From Streptohalobacillus salinus (GTDB lineage: Bacteria > Bacillota > Bacilli > Bacillales > Amphibacillaceae): a DNA stretch of 64,000 nucleotides. The stretch's first letter is position 1, and each line of letters begins with the position of its first letter. The stretch is from assembly GCF_003201605.1 (NCBI RefSeq), contig NZ_QJJR01000004.1, positions 1-64,000 of the forward strand. The letters run 5' to 3'. The notes beneath the pieces were generated by a model. The model was not told the origin of the DNA and made no database searches. It was given only the letters and a program-made list of their open reading frames with translations. This document shows positions 20,636 through 28,696 of the stretch, piece by piece. The translations under genes and the position numbers were made by a program.

Positions 20636-21406
20636 ATGAATGATTATGATTCAACGTATTCTCGTTCGAGACGGTTCGAAAAAAAACGCAAAAATCGCAA
20701 ATTGCTTATTATTTTCGTATCCTTAGCAGTCATCGGCATCCTACTTTTTATTGGTTCACAAGTGACAGCATACTTAATGTTTCAAGACACAGACGCAAAC
20801 GATGCTGTAGAAGAAACGGTGACGGATGAAAATGTAGAAACGAGTGAAAGCTCTAGTGAGGATTCGGAAGGTGAGAGTCAATCAGGATCAAATGAAAAAA
20901 CGATTGATGAAGGTGATGAGGAAGAAGTGTCTGCGCCTGAAACAGAAGAGGCAGTAGAACCTAGTTTAAATCCAAATGACTATGAATTAACATTTCAAGA
21001 ATCAAATGAAGACGAAAATGTAATCTCAAGTTATTCTTCTGCATGGCCAGCGATTGAAACTGCACAATCAGAACCGCATGTCACAAGTTGGGAACAAGAC
21101 TCGGTTGACTGGCAAGAGATGCTGGAAGCTGCTACTTTAGCAACTGATATTAAGGCAGCAGATATGCTTTATTTATGGGTGTCTGGTAACGGTGCTGATT
21201 CAGTAAGTGCGACTTTTACCAAACGAGGAACGGATGAACATTTCCGTGTTGACATTGACTGGGTAGAAAATCAAGGGTGGCAACCTCAAAAGGTCGATCT
21301 ATTAGTCGAACATGATCAGATGGATCGGTTTAACTCTGATTCTAATGAAGACGGAACGAATACTGAAGCAACCGAAGAAACAGACACATCTGAAACAGCC
21401 GAATAA
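20636..21406 (+). CDS. yrrS: DUF1510 membrane-anchored protein (YrrS)
   Basis: 256-residue protein. The basic N terminus (RRFEKKRKNRK) is followed by one transmembrane helix (about 27-47), a long acidic Ser/Glu-rich linker (50-110) and a C-terminal DUF1510 domain (about 115-230, with SSYSSAWPAIETAQ and HVTSWEQDSVDW). In B. subtilis it is next to the penicillin-binding protein gene pbpI, which is not here. ATG 20636 follows TTGGAGGT. Function is unknown; an envelope role is inferred from topology. Confidence 0.85.
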   Translation: MNDYDSTYSRSRRFEKKRKNRKLLIIFVSLAVIGILLFIGSQVTAYLMFQDTDANDAVEETVTDENVETSESSSEDSEGESQSGSNEKTIDEGDEEEVSAPETEEAVEPSLNPNDYELTFQESNEDENVISSYSSAWPAIETAQSEPHVTSWEQDSVDWQEMLEAATLATDIKAADMLYLWVSGNGADSVSATFTKRGTDEHFRVDIDWVENQGWQPQKVDLLVEHDQMDRFNSDSNEDGTNTEATEETDTSETAE

Positions 21407-21435
21407 CGAATTGAAAGAGAAGGGACGTAACTTGC

Positions 21436-22131
21436 GTGACTATTGGAATTATTGGAGCGATGGACCAAGAGGTTCAGCTATTAAAAGATCATATGAACAT
21501 CTCGAAAGAAACAACGATTGCAAACTGTCTATATATTGAAGGTCAACTCGATGGAATTGAGGTTGTTTTATTAAAATCTGGTATTGGAAAAGTGAATGCT
21601 GCACTGGCCACAACAATTTTACTTGATCGCTTTAAGGTTGAATGGGTAATTAATACCGGTTCTGCTGGTGGTTTAGATCAATCCCTATCTGTTGGTGATG
21701 TGGTGATTGGAAAGGAAGTAGTGCATCATGATGTTGATGTCAGGGCATTTAATTATCAGTATGGCCAAGTGCCTGGCATGCCTGAACGTTATCTGGCAGA
21801 CTTACGATTGATCGAAGCAACAGAAGCAGCCATCAAAGATAAGAATGAAGTGACGGCTAAACAAGGATTAATTGCAACAGGTGATAGTTTTATGCAAACA
21901 GAAGCTCAGACCTATGTTGTCTTAAATCACTTCCCGGAGGCAATGGCAGTTGAAATGGAAGCGGCAGCGATTGCTCAAGTCTGTTATCAATACCAGGTGC
22001 CATTTGTGATCATACGTTCTTTGTCTGATATTGCCGGTAAAACCTCATCGGTATCTTTTGATCAATATCTAGACCAGGCAGCGACCCATGCGGCTACGTT
22101 AATCATGCGTGTAATTAAAAAAATCAAATAA
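21436..22131 (+). CDS. mtnN: 5'-methylthioadenosine/S-adenosylhomocysteine nucleosidase
   Basis: Hydrolyses MTA and SAH to adenine plus a thiopentose, in SAM recycling. The 231-residue phosphorylase-fold protein has GIIGAMDQEV at the start, NTGSAGGLDQSLSVGDVVIG, the substrate-binding VEMEAAAIAQV and the catalytic aspartate in RSLSDIAG. GTG 21436 follows AAGGGACG. The B. subtilis partners yrrT and mccAB of the same recycling operon are absent, so homocysteine would have to be processed elsewhere. Confidence 0.95.
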   Translation: MTIGIIGAMDQEVQLLKDHMNISKETTIANCLYIEGQLDGIEVVLLKSGIGKVNAALATTILLDRFKVEWVINTGSAGGLDQSLSVGDVVIGKEVVHHDVDVRAFNYQYGQVPGMPERYLADLRLIEATEAAIKDKNEVTAKQGLIATGDSFMQTEAQTYVVLNHFPEAMAVEMEAAAIAQVCYQYQVPFVIIRSLSDIAGKTSSVSFDQYLDQAATHAATLIMRVIKKIK

Positions 22132-22133
22132 AC

Positions 22134-22178
22134 ATATTCAAGCTATGTCATTCATTGCAGTGACATAGCTTAAAATAT
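22134..22178 (+). terminator. Hairpin after mtnN, possible terminator
   Basis: AGCTATGTCA and TGACATAGCT form a perfect 10-bp stem with flanking AT-rich extension, but no T-run follows. Confidence 0.4.
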
Positions 22179-22210
22179 GCGTTAATCTCTGTTGTGTTGA
22201 TAAACAGTGT

Positions 22211-22239
22211 TTGTCGTACGTTTTAAGGCGTGTTATGAT
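22211..22239 (+). promoter_or_regulatory. Candidate promoter of the yqeG operon
   Basis: TTGTCG (22211-22216), 17 bases, TATGAT (22234-22239). It probably drives yqeG through yqeM, which are tightly packed. Confidence 0.6.
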
Positions 22240-22325
22240 AGTATAATGATAAAATGACCGTTTGTGTGTTTAGTCCCAGTAGATTGATAAAACCAAATGG
22301 ATTTAATAGTTGAGGTGAGTATAAC

Positions 22326-22841
22326 GTGTTAAAAAGATTTTTACCCGATCAACATGTCAAAGATATATTTGAAATCACACCAGAGTCGTTAAAAGAAAAG
22401 AACATTAAAGGTGTGATTACTGACTTGGATAATACACTTGTTGCTTGGAACGAGCCACATGCAACCGACAAAATAAAAATCTGGCTTAAAAGCATGGAAG
22501 ATAGCGGAATTAAAGTGACCATTGTTTCGAACAATGATAAAAAGCGGGTCAAACTTTTTTCGTCCCCGTTAAATCGTCCTTATGTGTATCGTGCAAATAA
22601 ACCGTTACGTGGTGCTTTTTTAAAGTCTAGCAAGAAAATGGACTTAAATAAAGAGGAGATTGTCGTCATTGGGGATCAAATCATGACAGACATTTGGGGT
22701 GGTAACCGGAGTGGCTTCCACACCATTCTTGTGGTGCCGATTTTACAAAGTGATGACAAGGCGACAAAATTAAATAGAAAAATAGAACGATTTATTTTAC
22801 GTAAGTTAGAAAAAAGGGGTTGGATGAAATGGCAGGGATAG
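22326..22841 (+). CDS. yqeG: YqeG family HAD-IIIA phosphatase
   Basis: 171-residue HAD-superfamily protein with the motif I ITDLDNTLVAWN, motif II VTIVSNN and motif III/IV GDQIMTDIWGGN. The physiological substrate is not established. GTG 22326 follows TGAGGTGAG. Its end overlaps the start of yqeH by 13 bases, so the two are translationally coupled, as in B. subtilis. Confidence 0.92.
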   Translation: MLKRFLPDQHVKDIFEITPESLKEKNIKGVITDLDNTLVAWNEPHATDKIKIWLKSMEDSGIKVTIVSNNDKKRVKLFSSPLNRPYVYRANKPLRGAFLKSSKKMDLNKEEIVVIGDQIMTDIWGGNRSGFHTILVVPILQSDDKATKLNRKIERFILRKLEKRGWMKWQG

Positions 22842-23941
22842 AAGAAAAATTGGTATGTCAAGGGTGCGGTGTAACCATTCAGTCAGACAATAAAGAAAAA
22901 CCAGGTTTTGTGCCACAATCAGCACTGAGCAATGAACCAGTTATCTGTCAGCGTTGTTTTCGATTGAAGCATTATAATGAAGTGCAAGATGTGCCATATA
23001 CTGACGGTGACTTTCTTGAGATGATCAGTCAGATTGCTAAAACAAAAAGTCTGGTTGTTAAAATCGTTGATGTGTTTGATTTTAATGGTAGTTTTATCAA
23101 GAGTTTGCATCGCCTGACGGGTAATAATCCGATTATATTAGTTGGGAATAAAATTGATTTGCTTCCGAAATCAACAAACCTTAGTCGTTTAAAACAGTGG
23201 ATGAAAAAGTCTGCAAAAGATATGGGTTTAACTGTACAAGATGTCTTTTTAGTGTCTTCTAAAACAGGACGTGGATTCGATCAAGTGAAGCACGGAATAG
23301 AGTCATATCGCAATAAGCGCGATGTATATGTGGTAGGTTGCACCAACGTTGGTAAATCGACCTTTATTAATTATCTTATTAGTGAATCAACAGGTGCAAA
23401 AGATGCGATCACAACCTCCTACTTCCCGGGAACAACACTTGGTTTTATTGATATTCCCTTAGATGAGCGTTCAAGTCTGTATGACACCCCAGGGGTAATC
23501 AATCGACAACAGTTAACCCACTATTTATCAAGTGAAGACATCAAAATGATTACACCGACCAAAGAAATTAAACCACGGGTCTATCAAATCAATTCACAAC
23601 AAACGCTCTTTGTCGGTGGATTAATTCGGATTGATTATATTAAAGGTGAAAAACAGCCATTTGTCTTATATTTTGCAAATAGTTTAAGTATTCACCGAAC
23701 TAAATTGGAGAAGGCAGATCAGTTGTATTACACCCATTTAGGTGAGTTGTTGACACCTCCTTCAAAAGATTCAAGGGGAGAATATCCCCCCCTTCAAGAA
23801 CGTACGTTTAAGCTTTCGGGTGAGAAAACCGACATCGTTTTACCGGGGCTTGGTTGGATTGCTGTGCCTGCAGAACCGATAACGATTACAATCTCTTCAC
23901 CTGCTGACGTATCTGTTTCCATTCGGACCGCATTGATTTAA
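22829..23941 (+). CDS. yqeH: Ribosome biogenesis GTPase YqeH
   Basis: Circularly permuted GTPase needed for 30S subunit assembly. A zinc finger with CQGCG and CQRC (about 10-50) comes first, then G4 NKIDLLPK, G5 SSKTGRG, G1 GCTNVGKST and G3 DTPG in permuted order, and a C-terminal RNA-binding-like domain. The length is 370 residues. ATG 22829 is chosen because AAGGGG lies 9 bases upstream, while TTG 22820 touches that site. Confidence 0.95.
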   Translation: MAGIEEKLVCQGCGVTIQSDNKEKPGFVPQSALSNEPVICQRCFRLKHYNEVQDVPYTDGDFLEMISQIAKTKSLVVKIVDVFDFNGSFIKSLHRLTGNNPIILVGNKIDLLPKSTNLSRLKQWMKKSAKDMGLTVQDVFLVSSKTGRGFDQVKHGIESYRNKRDVYVVGCTNVGKSTFINYLISESTGAKDAITTSYFPGTTLGFIDIPLDERSSLYDTPGVINRQQLTHYLSSEDIKMITPTKEIKPRVYQINSQQTLFVGGLIRIDYIKGEKQPFVLYFANSLSIHRTKLEKADQLYYTHLGELLTPPSKDSRGEYPPLQERTFKLSGEKTDIVLPGLGWIAVPAEPITITISSPADVSVSIRTALI

Positions 23942-23958
23942 AGAAAGGACTGTGCCAG

Positions 23959-24792
23959 ATGCGCTTATTATTAATCGGGTATCCGTTAGGGCATTCGATG
24001 TCGCCATGGATTCATCAACAATTTATTTCACAACATCAATTAAATGCAAGTTATCACTTAAAAGAAATTAAACCAGATCAGTTTGCACAAACAATTGCAG
24101 CACTGAAACAATCAGGAATTGATGGTTTTAATGTGACGATTCCTTATAAAGAAAAGATCATTGACTATTTAGATGATATGGATGAAACGGCGAAACGGAT
24201 TGGGGCTGTGAATACTGTGGTTTGTAAAGATGGGAAATGGTCCGGCTATAATACAGATGGTGCTGGTTACTTGGCTTCTTTAAAACAACACTTCCCAGAT
24301 GCTTTACACAGTGATACACGGATATTGATTATCGGCGCTGGTGGTGCAAGCCGAGGAATTGTGTTTGCATTACTTAACGAACCATTCCAGTCACTGACTG
24401 TGACGAACCGAACCGAGGCGCGTGCGCAGACGTTAGTTGAGCAATTAGAAAGTGATCGTTTGATTACCGTACAATCGATTACAGAAGCGGAACATAATCT
24501 AAAGAAGTTTGATCTCATTATTAATACGACATCTGTTGGCATGGACCCCCAAAGTGACGAACTACCACTTGACTTGGCTCAGCTCCAACCACAAGCGATC
24601 GTAAGTGATATTGTTTATAAGCCACTAAAAACGAAGTTTTTAACAGAGGCTGAGTCCATTGGTGGACAGATTCACTACGGCCATGAAATGCTAATTAATC
24701 AAGCAAAATTAAGCTTTCAACTATGGACGGGTAAAATTACAGACTTAACACCAATCTTACCTGAATACACGAAAAAAATTAAATTAAAGTAA
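23959..24792 (+). CDS. aroE: Shikimate dehydrogenase (NADP+)
   Basis: Reduces 3-dehydroshikimate in aromatic amino-acid biosynthesis. The substrate domain has GHSMSPWIHQ and the catalytic lysine in NVTIPYKEK; the nucleotide-binding loop is GAGGASRG, followed by NRT. The 277 residues are normal. ATG follows AAAGGAC, 17 bases after yqeH, in the conserved yqeH-aroE-yhbY-nadD order. Confidence 0.95.
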   Translation: MRLLLIGYPLGHSMSPWIHQQFISQHQLNASYHLKEIKPDQFAQTIAALKQSGIDGFNVTIPYKEKIIDYLDDMDETAKRIGAVNTVVCKDGKWSGYNTDGAGYLASLKQHFPDALHSDTRILIIGAGGASRGIVFALLNEPFQSLTVTNRTEARAQTLVEQLESDRLITVQSITEAEHNLKKFDLIINTTSVGMDPQSDELPLDLAQLQPQAIVSDIVYKPLKTKFLTEAESIGGQIHYGHEMLINQAKLSFQLWTGKITDLTPILPEYTKKIKLK

Positions 24793-24805
24793 GGATGACT
24801 AAATC

Positions 24806-25096
24806 ATGTTAACGGGAAAACAGAAACGCTATTTAAGAAAAACGTCTCACCCACTACGTCCGATTTTTCAGGTTGGAAAAGAAGGCGTCAATGAAAATAT
24901 GCTGATTCAAATAAATGAAGCATTAGAAAAACGCGAACTAATTAAGGTAAATGTATTACAAAACTGTCCGGAAGATAAAGATGACGTTAAAGAAGCGATA
25001 CTGGAAGGTACTGAAGCTGAACTTGTTCAAATGTTAGGTAACGTGATAACCTTATACAAACTGTCAGCAGAGAATAAAACCATTCAACTTCCTTAA
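24806..25096 (+). CDS. yhbY: Ribosome assembly RNA-binding protein (YhbY/YqeI, CRM domain)
   Basis: 96-residue single CRM domain beginning LTGKQKRYLRKTSHPL with the GxxG-like loop VGKEGVNENM. Homologues bind pre-50S particles. It lies 13 bases behind aroE and 12 before nadD. Confidence 0.93.
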   Translation: MLTGKQKRYLRKTSHPLRPIFQVGKEGVNENMLIQINEALEKRELIKVNVLQNCPEDKDDVKEAILEGTEAELVQMLGNVITLYKLSAENKTIQLP

Positions 25097-25108
25097 GGTG
25101 GCTTTTAA

Positions 25109-25678
25109 ATGAAACGAATAGGAATTTTAGGCGGTACCTTTGATCCGCCACATATCGGACATTTAGTGATAGCTGATGATGTCTATCATGCATTGAATTT
25201 AGATGAGATTTGGTTCATACCGTCACAAGTACCACCGCATAAGCAGGCTGCAAGAGTTTCAGCAGCAGAGCGTTTATCAATGATTGAAGCTGCGATTCAA
25301 GACACGTCGTATTTCAAAGTGAATCCCATCGAACTAGAACGAAGTGGCAAGTCTTATACTATTGATACAATTGATGTTTTGAAAGCAATGCATCCAGATA
25401 TTACGTTTTATTTTATTATTGGCGCTGATATGGTTGAATATTTACCGCACTGGCATCAAATTGATCAACTTGTTAAATCTGTCCAGTTTGTCGGTGTAAA
25501 ACGCCCAGAATATCAACTGCAAAGTACGTATCCTCTCATTTTTGTTGAAAGTGTCGGAATTGATCTGTCATCGACGATAATTAGAGAAAGAATTCGGGAT
25601 GATAAACCGATACGTTATTTGCTACCAACACCTGTTTATCAAAGAATTAAGGAGCGACAACTCTATGAAAAAACGTGA
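25109..25678 (+). CDS. nadD: Nicotinate-nucleotide adenylyltransferase
   Basis: Converts nicotinate mononucleotide to deamido-NAD. The 189-residue nucleotidyltransferase has GGTFDPPHIGHL at the N terminus (HxGH motif) and the C-terminal LSSTIIRERI. Its end overlaps yqeK by 14 bases. The nadD-yqeK-rsfS order is conserved across Firmicutes. Confidence 0.96.
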   Translation: MKRIGILGGTFDPPHIGHLVIADDVYHALNLDEIWFIPSQVPPHKQAARVSAAERLSMIEAAIQDTSYFKVNPIELERSGKSYTIDTIDVLKAMHPDITFYFIIGADMVEYLPHWHQIDQLVKSVQFVGVKRPEYQLQSTYPLIFVESVGIDLSSTIIRERIRDDKPIRYLLPTPVYQRIKERQLYEKT

Positions 25679-26216
25679 AGCATTAAATTTAGTTAAACCA
25701 CATCTAACTGAACAACGTTTTCTACACACAGAGCGTGTCACTGAAACAGCGCTTGATTTAGCAGCGCGTTTCCATGTTGATGCCCAAAAAGCAATGCTAG
25801 GGGCAGTCTTTCATGATTATTGTAAATACCGTAATCTTGAAGAAATGAAACAGGTCATTCTGCAGTCAGCGTTACCTGATCTGCTATTGGAATTTCATCA
25901 TGAACTTTGGCATGGTCCGGTTGCTTCAATCCTAGTTAAGTCAGAGTTAGGTATCGATGATGATGCCGTCTTATCAGCGATCTATTGGCATACAACTGGA
26001 CATGCTGAAATGACTACACTAGAAAAAATCGTCTATCTAGCTGATTATATCGAACCTGGAAGAGAAATACCTGGTATTGATAAGATCAGGACCATCGCTA
26101 AATCTGATTTGGATGAAGCTGTTTTTCATGCTGTTCGCAATCAAATGTTATATTTAATCGGCAAGTCAAGAAAAGTATATCCAGAAACATTAAATTTATA
26201 TAATGCGTTAGTATAA
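25665..26216 (+). CDS. yqeK: HD-domain Ap4A hydrolase YqeK
   Basis: 183-residue HD-superfamily hydrolase. Metal ligands are visible in FLHTERV, AVFHDYCKY, HELWHGPV and IYWHTTGH. Family members split diadenosine tetraphosphate symmetrically. ATG 25665 follows AAGGAGCG; a longer frame reaching to 25599 lies inside nadD and lacks a ribosome site. Confidence 0.92.
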   Translation: MKKREALNLVKPHLTEQRFLHTERVTETALDLAARFHVDAQKAMLGAVFHDYCKYRNLEEMKQVILQSALPDLLLEFHHELWHGPVASILVKSELGIDDDAVLSAIYWHTTGHAEMTTLEKIVYLADYIEPGREIPGIDKIRTIAKSDLDEAVFHAVRNQMLYLIGKSRKVYPETLNLYNALV

Positions 26217-26230
26217 TTGGAGGATTTTTA

Positions 26231-26584
26231 ATGAATAATGAAGAACTAGTACAACAAATTGCAGAAGTGATTGATAATAAACGTGGACGCGATATTTTAG
26301 CACTTGATATGCGTGAGTTAACCACTGTAGCGGACTATTACCTTATAACAGATGCGTCAAATGAGCGTCAGGTTCAAGCCATCGCACGAGAAATAAAAGA
26401 TCAAGCTGAAAAATTAGGGATCACAGTAAATCGCTTAGAAGGCTTTGACAAAGCACGTTGGATCTTGGTTGATTTAGGTGATATTATTTGTCATATCTTC
26501 CATCAAGAAGAGCGTAGCTATTATAATTTAGAACGTTTATGGGGAGATGCCCCTTTGGTCGATTTAAATTTAAGCGAGGAATAA
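26231..26584 (+). CDS. rsfS: Ribosomal silencing factor RsfS
   Basis: 117-residue Iojap-family protein that binds L14 and blocks subunit joining when nutrients are short. Diagnostic segments are LDMRELTTVADYYLI, ASNERQVQAIA and ICHIFHQEERSYYNLERLWGDA. ATG follows GGAGG, 14 bases after yqeK. Confidence 0.95.
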   Translation: MNNEELVQQIAEVIDNKRGRDILALDMRELTTVADYYLITDASNERQVQAIAREIKDQAEKLGITVNRLEGFDKARWILVDLGDIICHIFHQEERSYYNLERLWGDAPLVDLNLSEE

Positions 26585-26588
26585 AGAG

Positions 26589-27329
26589 ATGGCTTATCAA
26601 CAATTAGCAGTTATTTATGATTTGTTGATGGAGGATACGCCATACCAAGAATGGCTAGCTTTCACAAAAAAACACCTAAAACCCTCAGCAAGACGTGTGT
26701 TAGATTTAGGATGCGGTACGGGGAAGATGAGTGTATTGTTAAGTAAAGCCGGTTATCAGATGACGGGTGTTGATCTATCTGAAGATATGCTCGTTGAAGC
26801 AAGTCAACGCGCTTTAACTGAAAAACAATCCATTCAGTGGATTCAGCAAGATATGACCGCACTTGAAGGATTCAATAACTATGATGCAGTTGTTAGTTAT
26901 TTGGATGTTGTTAACTATTTGCCCGATCTTTCGTCCGTGACTCAAGTGTTTTCAAACGTATATCACGCCCTTAATGACTCAGGCGTCTTTTTGTTTGATG
27001 TGCACAGTATGGGCCATGTAGAGAAGATGGTGAATGAAATCTATTCCGTTGTTGATGAGCGATATAGTTATATTTGGTTTTGTGAGCCAGGTCAATACCC
27101 TGGCGCCATGCGCCATGACCTGACCTTTTTTATCCAGGACGGGGAGCTGTATCAACGTTTTGATGAAGTGCATCAACAGCGCACCTTTACTGTGTCTGCA
27201 TATATGGATGCCTTAAGACAGGTCGGTTTTAAAGCAGTACATCTTTATCAAGATTTCGAACCGAATGAACGCACGTTAGAAAATATCGATAATGAAGATG
27301 CACGCTTCTTTTTTGTCGCCAAAAAATAA
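26589..27329 (+). CDS. yqeM: Class I SAM-dependent methyltransferase (YqeM)
   Basis: 246-residue methyltransferase with the SAM-binding motif VLDLGCGTGKMS and the acidic loop GVDLSEDML. The substrate is unknown. It begins 4 bases behind rsfS and ends the operon, followed by a terminator. In B. subtilis comER comes next; it is absent here. Confidence 0.9.
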   Translation: MAYQQLAVIYDLLMEDTPYQEWLAFTKKHLKPSARRVLDLGCGTGKMSVLLSKAGYQMTGVDLSEDMLVEASQRALTEKQSIQWIQQDMTALEGFNNYDAVVSYLDVVNYLPDLSSVTQVFSNVYHALNDSGVFLFDVHSMGHVEKMVNEIYSVVDERYSYIWFCEPGQYPGAMRHDLTFFIQDGELYQRFDEVHQQRTFTVSAYMDALRQVGFKAVHLYQDFEPNERTLENIDNEDARFFFVAKK

Positions 27330-27383
27330 TAGTTATAACGATCAGCATGTCGATTTTTAGGAATATGCTGATTTGTTTCAATT

Positions 27384-27417
27384 AAAGCAGTGCCTCGAGA
27401 GGTGTACTGCTTTTTTC
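27384..27417 (+). terminator. Terminator of the yqeG-yqeM operon
   Basis: AAAGCAGTGCCTC pairs with GAGGTGTACTGCTTT; TTTTTT follows. Confidence 0.85.
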
Positions 27418-27504
27418 TATTCATTTGAGGTTATACGTTTAAGGCGACCTATGTTATAAAAGAGTTAACATATCGTTATGACATATCTCATGAGGGTGGG
27501 GACT

Positions 27505-28143
27505 ATGAAAAGTTGGTTCAAAGATAATCACATTTTTGTATTGATAGTGAGCATCATCGTGTTCGGTTTATTGTTTGAGTTGATTTTAAAGCATTTATCG
27601 ATTCAGACTGTGGAGTCAGAAGCAAACATTGACCAGACTGAAGGTCTTTCTCAGTCTGAAACGGTTGTCAGTGATAACGTTTCAGCTGTTGTGACCCAAA
27701 CATTCGTTAGTGAAGAGACGATGTATGTCGACATAAAAGGAGAAGTGAATCAACCGGGTGTTTATCGGGTTAAGGGTGAGGAAAGAGTTGTTGATGTTGT
27801 AGAGGAAGCTGGTGGGTTCTTGAAAACAGCAGATTTGTCTAAAGTTAATTTAGCGGCACGTGTGAGTGATGAAATGATCATTTATGTACCTCATATTGAT
27901 GATCAAGAAGATAGCGAGAAGTTGGACCTTTATTCAACAACGTTTCATGATAAAATAAATGTTAATGTTGCGACGCAAGAACAACTTGAAACCTTACCCG
28001 GCATTGGTGCAAGTAAGGCTCAAAAGATCATTGAGCACCGTGAAATCAACGGACGATTTGAATCGGTAAGTGACTTAACACAGGTGTCAGGAATCGGTGA
28101 AAAGATGGTCGCGAATTTTGAAGAGTTAGTAACTGTTCAATAA
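27505..28143 (+). CDS. comEA: Competence protein ComEA (DNA receptor)
   Basis: Membrane-anchored receptor for incoming DNA. Residues about 7-28 form a transmembrane helix. A linker follows, then an SLBB domain (YVDIKGEVNQPGVYRV, about 75-135) and a C-terminal helix-hairpin-helix DNA-binding domain (INVNVATQEQLETLPGIG, then ISGIGEKM-like). The length is 212 residues. ATG 27505 follows GAGGGTGGG; longer in-frame starts have no ribosome site. Confidence 0.94.
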   Translation: MKSWFKDNHIFVLIVSIIVFGLLFELILKHLSIQTVESEANIDQTEGLSQSETVVSDNVSAVVTQTFVSEETMYVDIKGEVNQPGVYRVKGEERVVDVVEEAGGFLKTADLSKVNLAARVSDEMIIYVPHIDDQEDSEKLDLYSTTFHDKINVNVATQEQLETLPGIGASKAQKIIEHREINGRFESVSDLTQVSGIGEKMVANFEELVTVQ

Positions 28144-28159
28144 TCAAGGAGGAATTCAG

Positions 28160-28621
28160 TTGAATCGAATATCATGGCATCAATATTTTATGGCGCAAAC
28201 ACATTTAATTGCCTTAAGAAGTACCTGTGAAAGATTGACGGTAGGGGCGACCATTGTACGGGATAAGCGTATTATTGCTGGGGGATACAATGGCAGTGTC
28301 TCAGGAAGTGCTCATTGTGTTGATGAAGGTTGTTATGTCATCGATGGTCATTGTGTACGGACCATTCATGCAGAAATGAATGCCATATTGCAATGTGCTA
28401 AATTTGGTGTGGCAACAGACAACTCTGAAATTTATGTGACGCACTTTCCCTGCTTACAGTGTTGTAAGTCAATCATTCAAGCAGGTATCGTGAAAGTTTA
28501 TTATGCTAAAGACTATAAAAATCATCCTTACGCGATTGAGTTGTTTGAAGAAGCTAGTGTGAAAACGGAACATGTACCCCTGGATGCCGCAGCCCTTGAT
28601 CTCGTGCGGAATTTAGAATAA
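28160..28621 (+). CDS. comEB: ComE operon protein 2, dCMP deaminase family
   Basis: 153-residue zinc-dependent deaminase with the HAEMNAI ligand/proton-shuttle motif and PCLQCC. In B. subtilis comEB lies between comEA and comEC. TTG 28160 follows AAGGAGGAAT at good spacing, and the start MNRISWHQYFM matches the family. Confidence 0.92.
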   Translation: MNRISWHQYFMAQTHLIALRSTCERLTVGATIVRDKRIIAGGYNGSVSGSAHCVDEGCYVIDGHCVRTIHAEMNAILQCAKFGVATDNSEIYVTHFPCLQCCKSIIQAGIVKVYYAKDYKNHPYAIELFEEASVKTEHVPLDAAALDLVRNLE

Positions 28622-28696
28622 TTGAAACCTTGATGAGAAGCAGCGACAATTTGTCGTTGCTTTAATCTAGACAAAAAAGCGATATAGAGGTGAAGG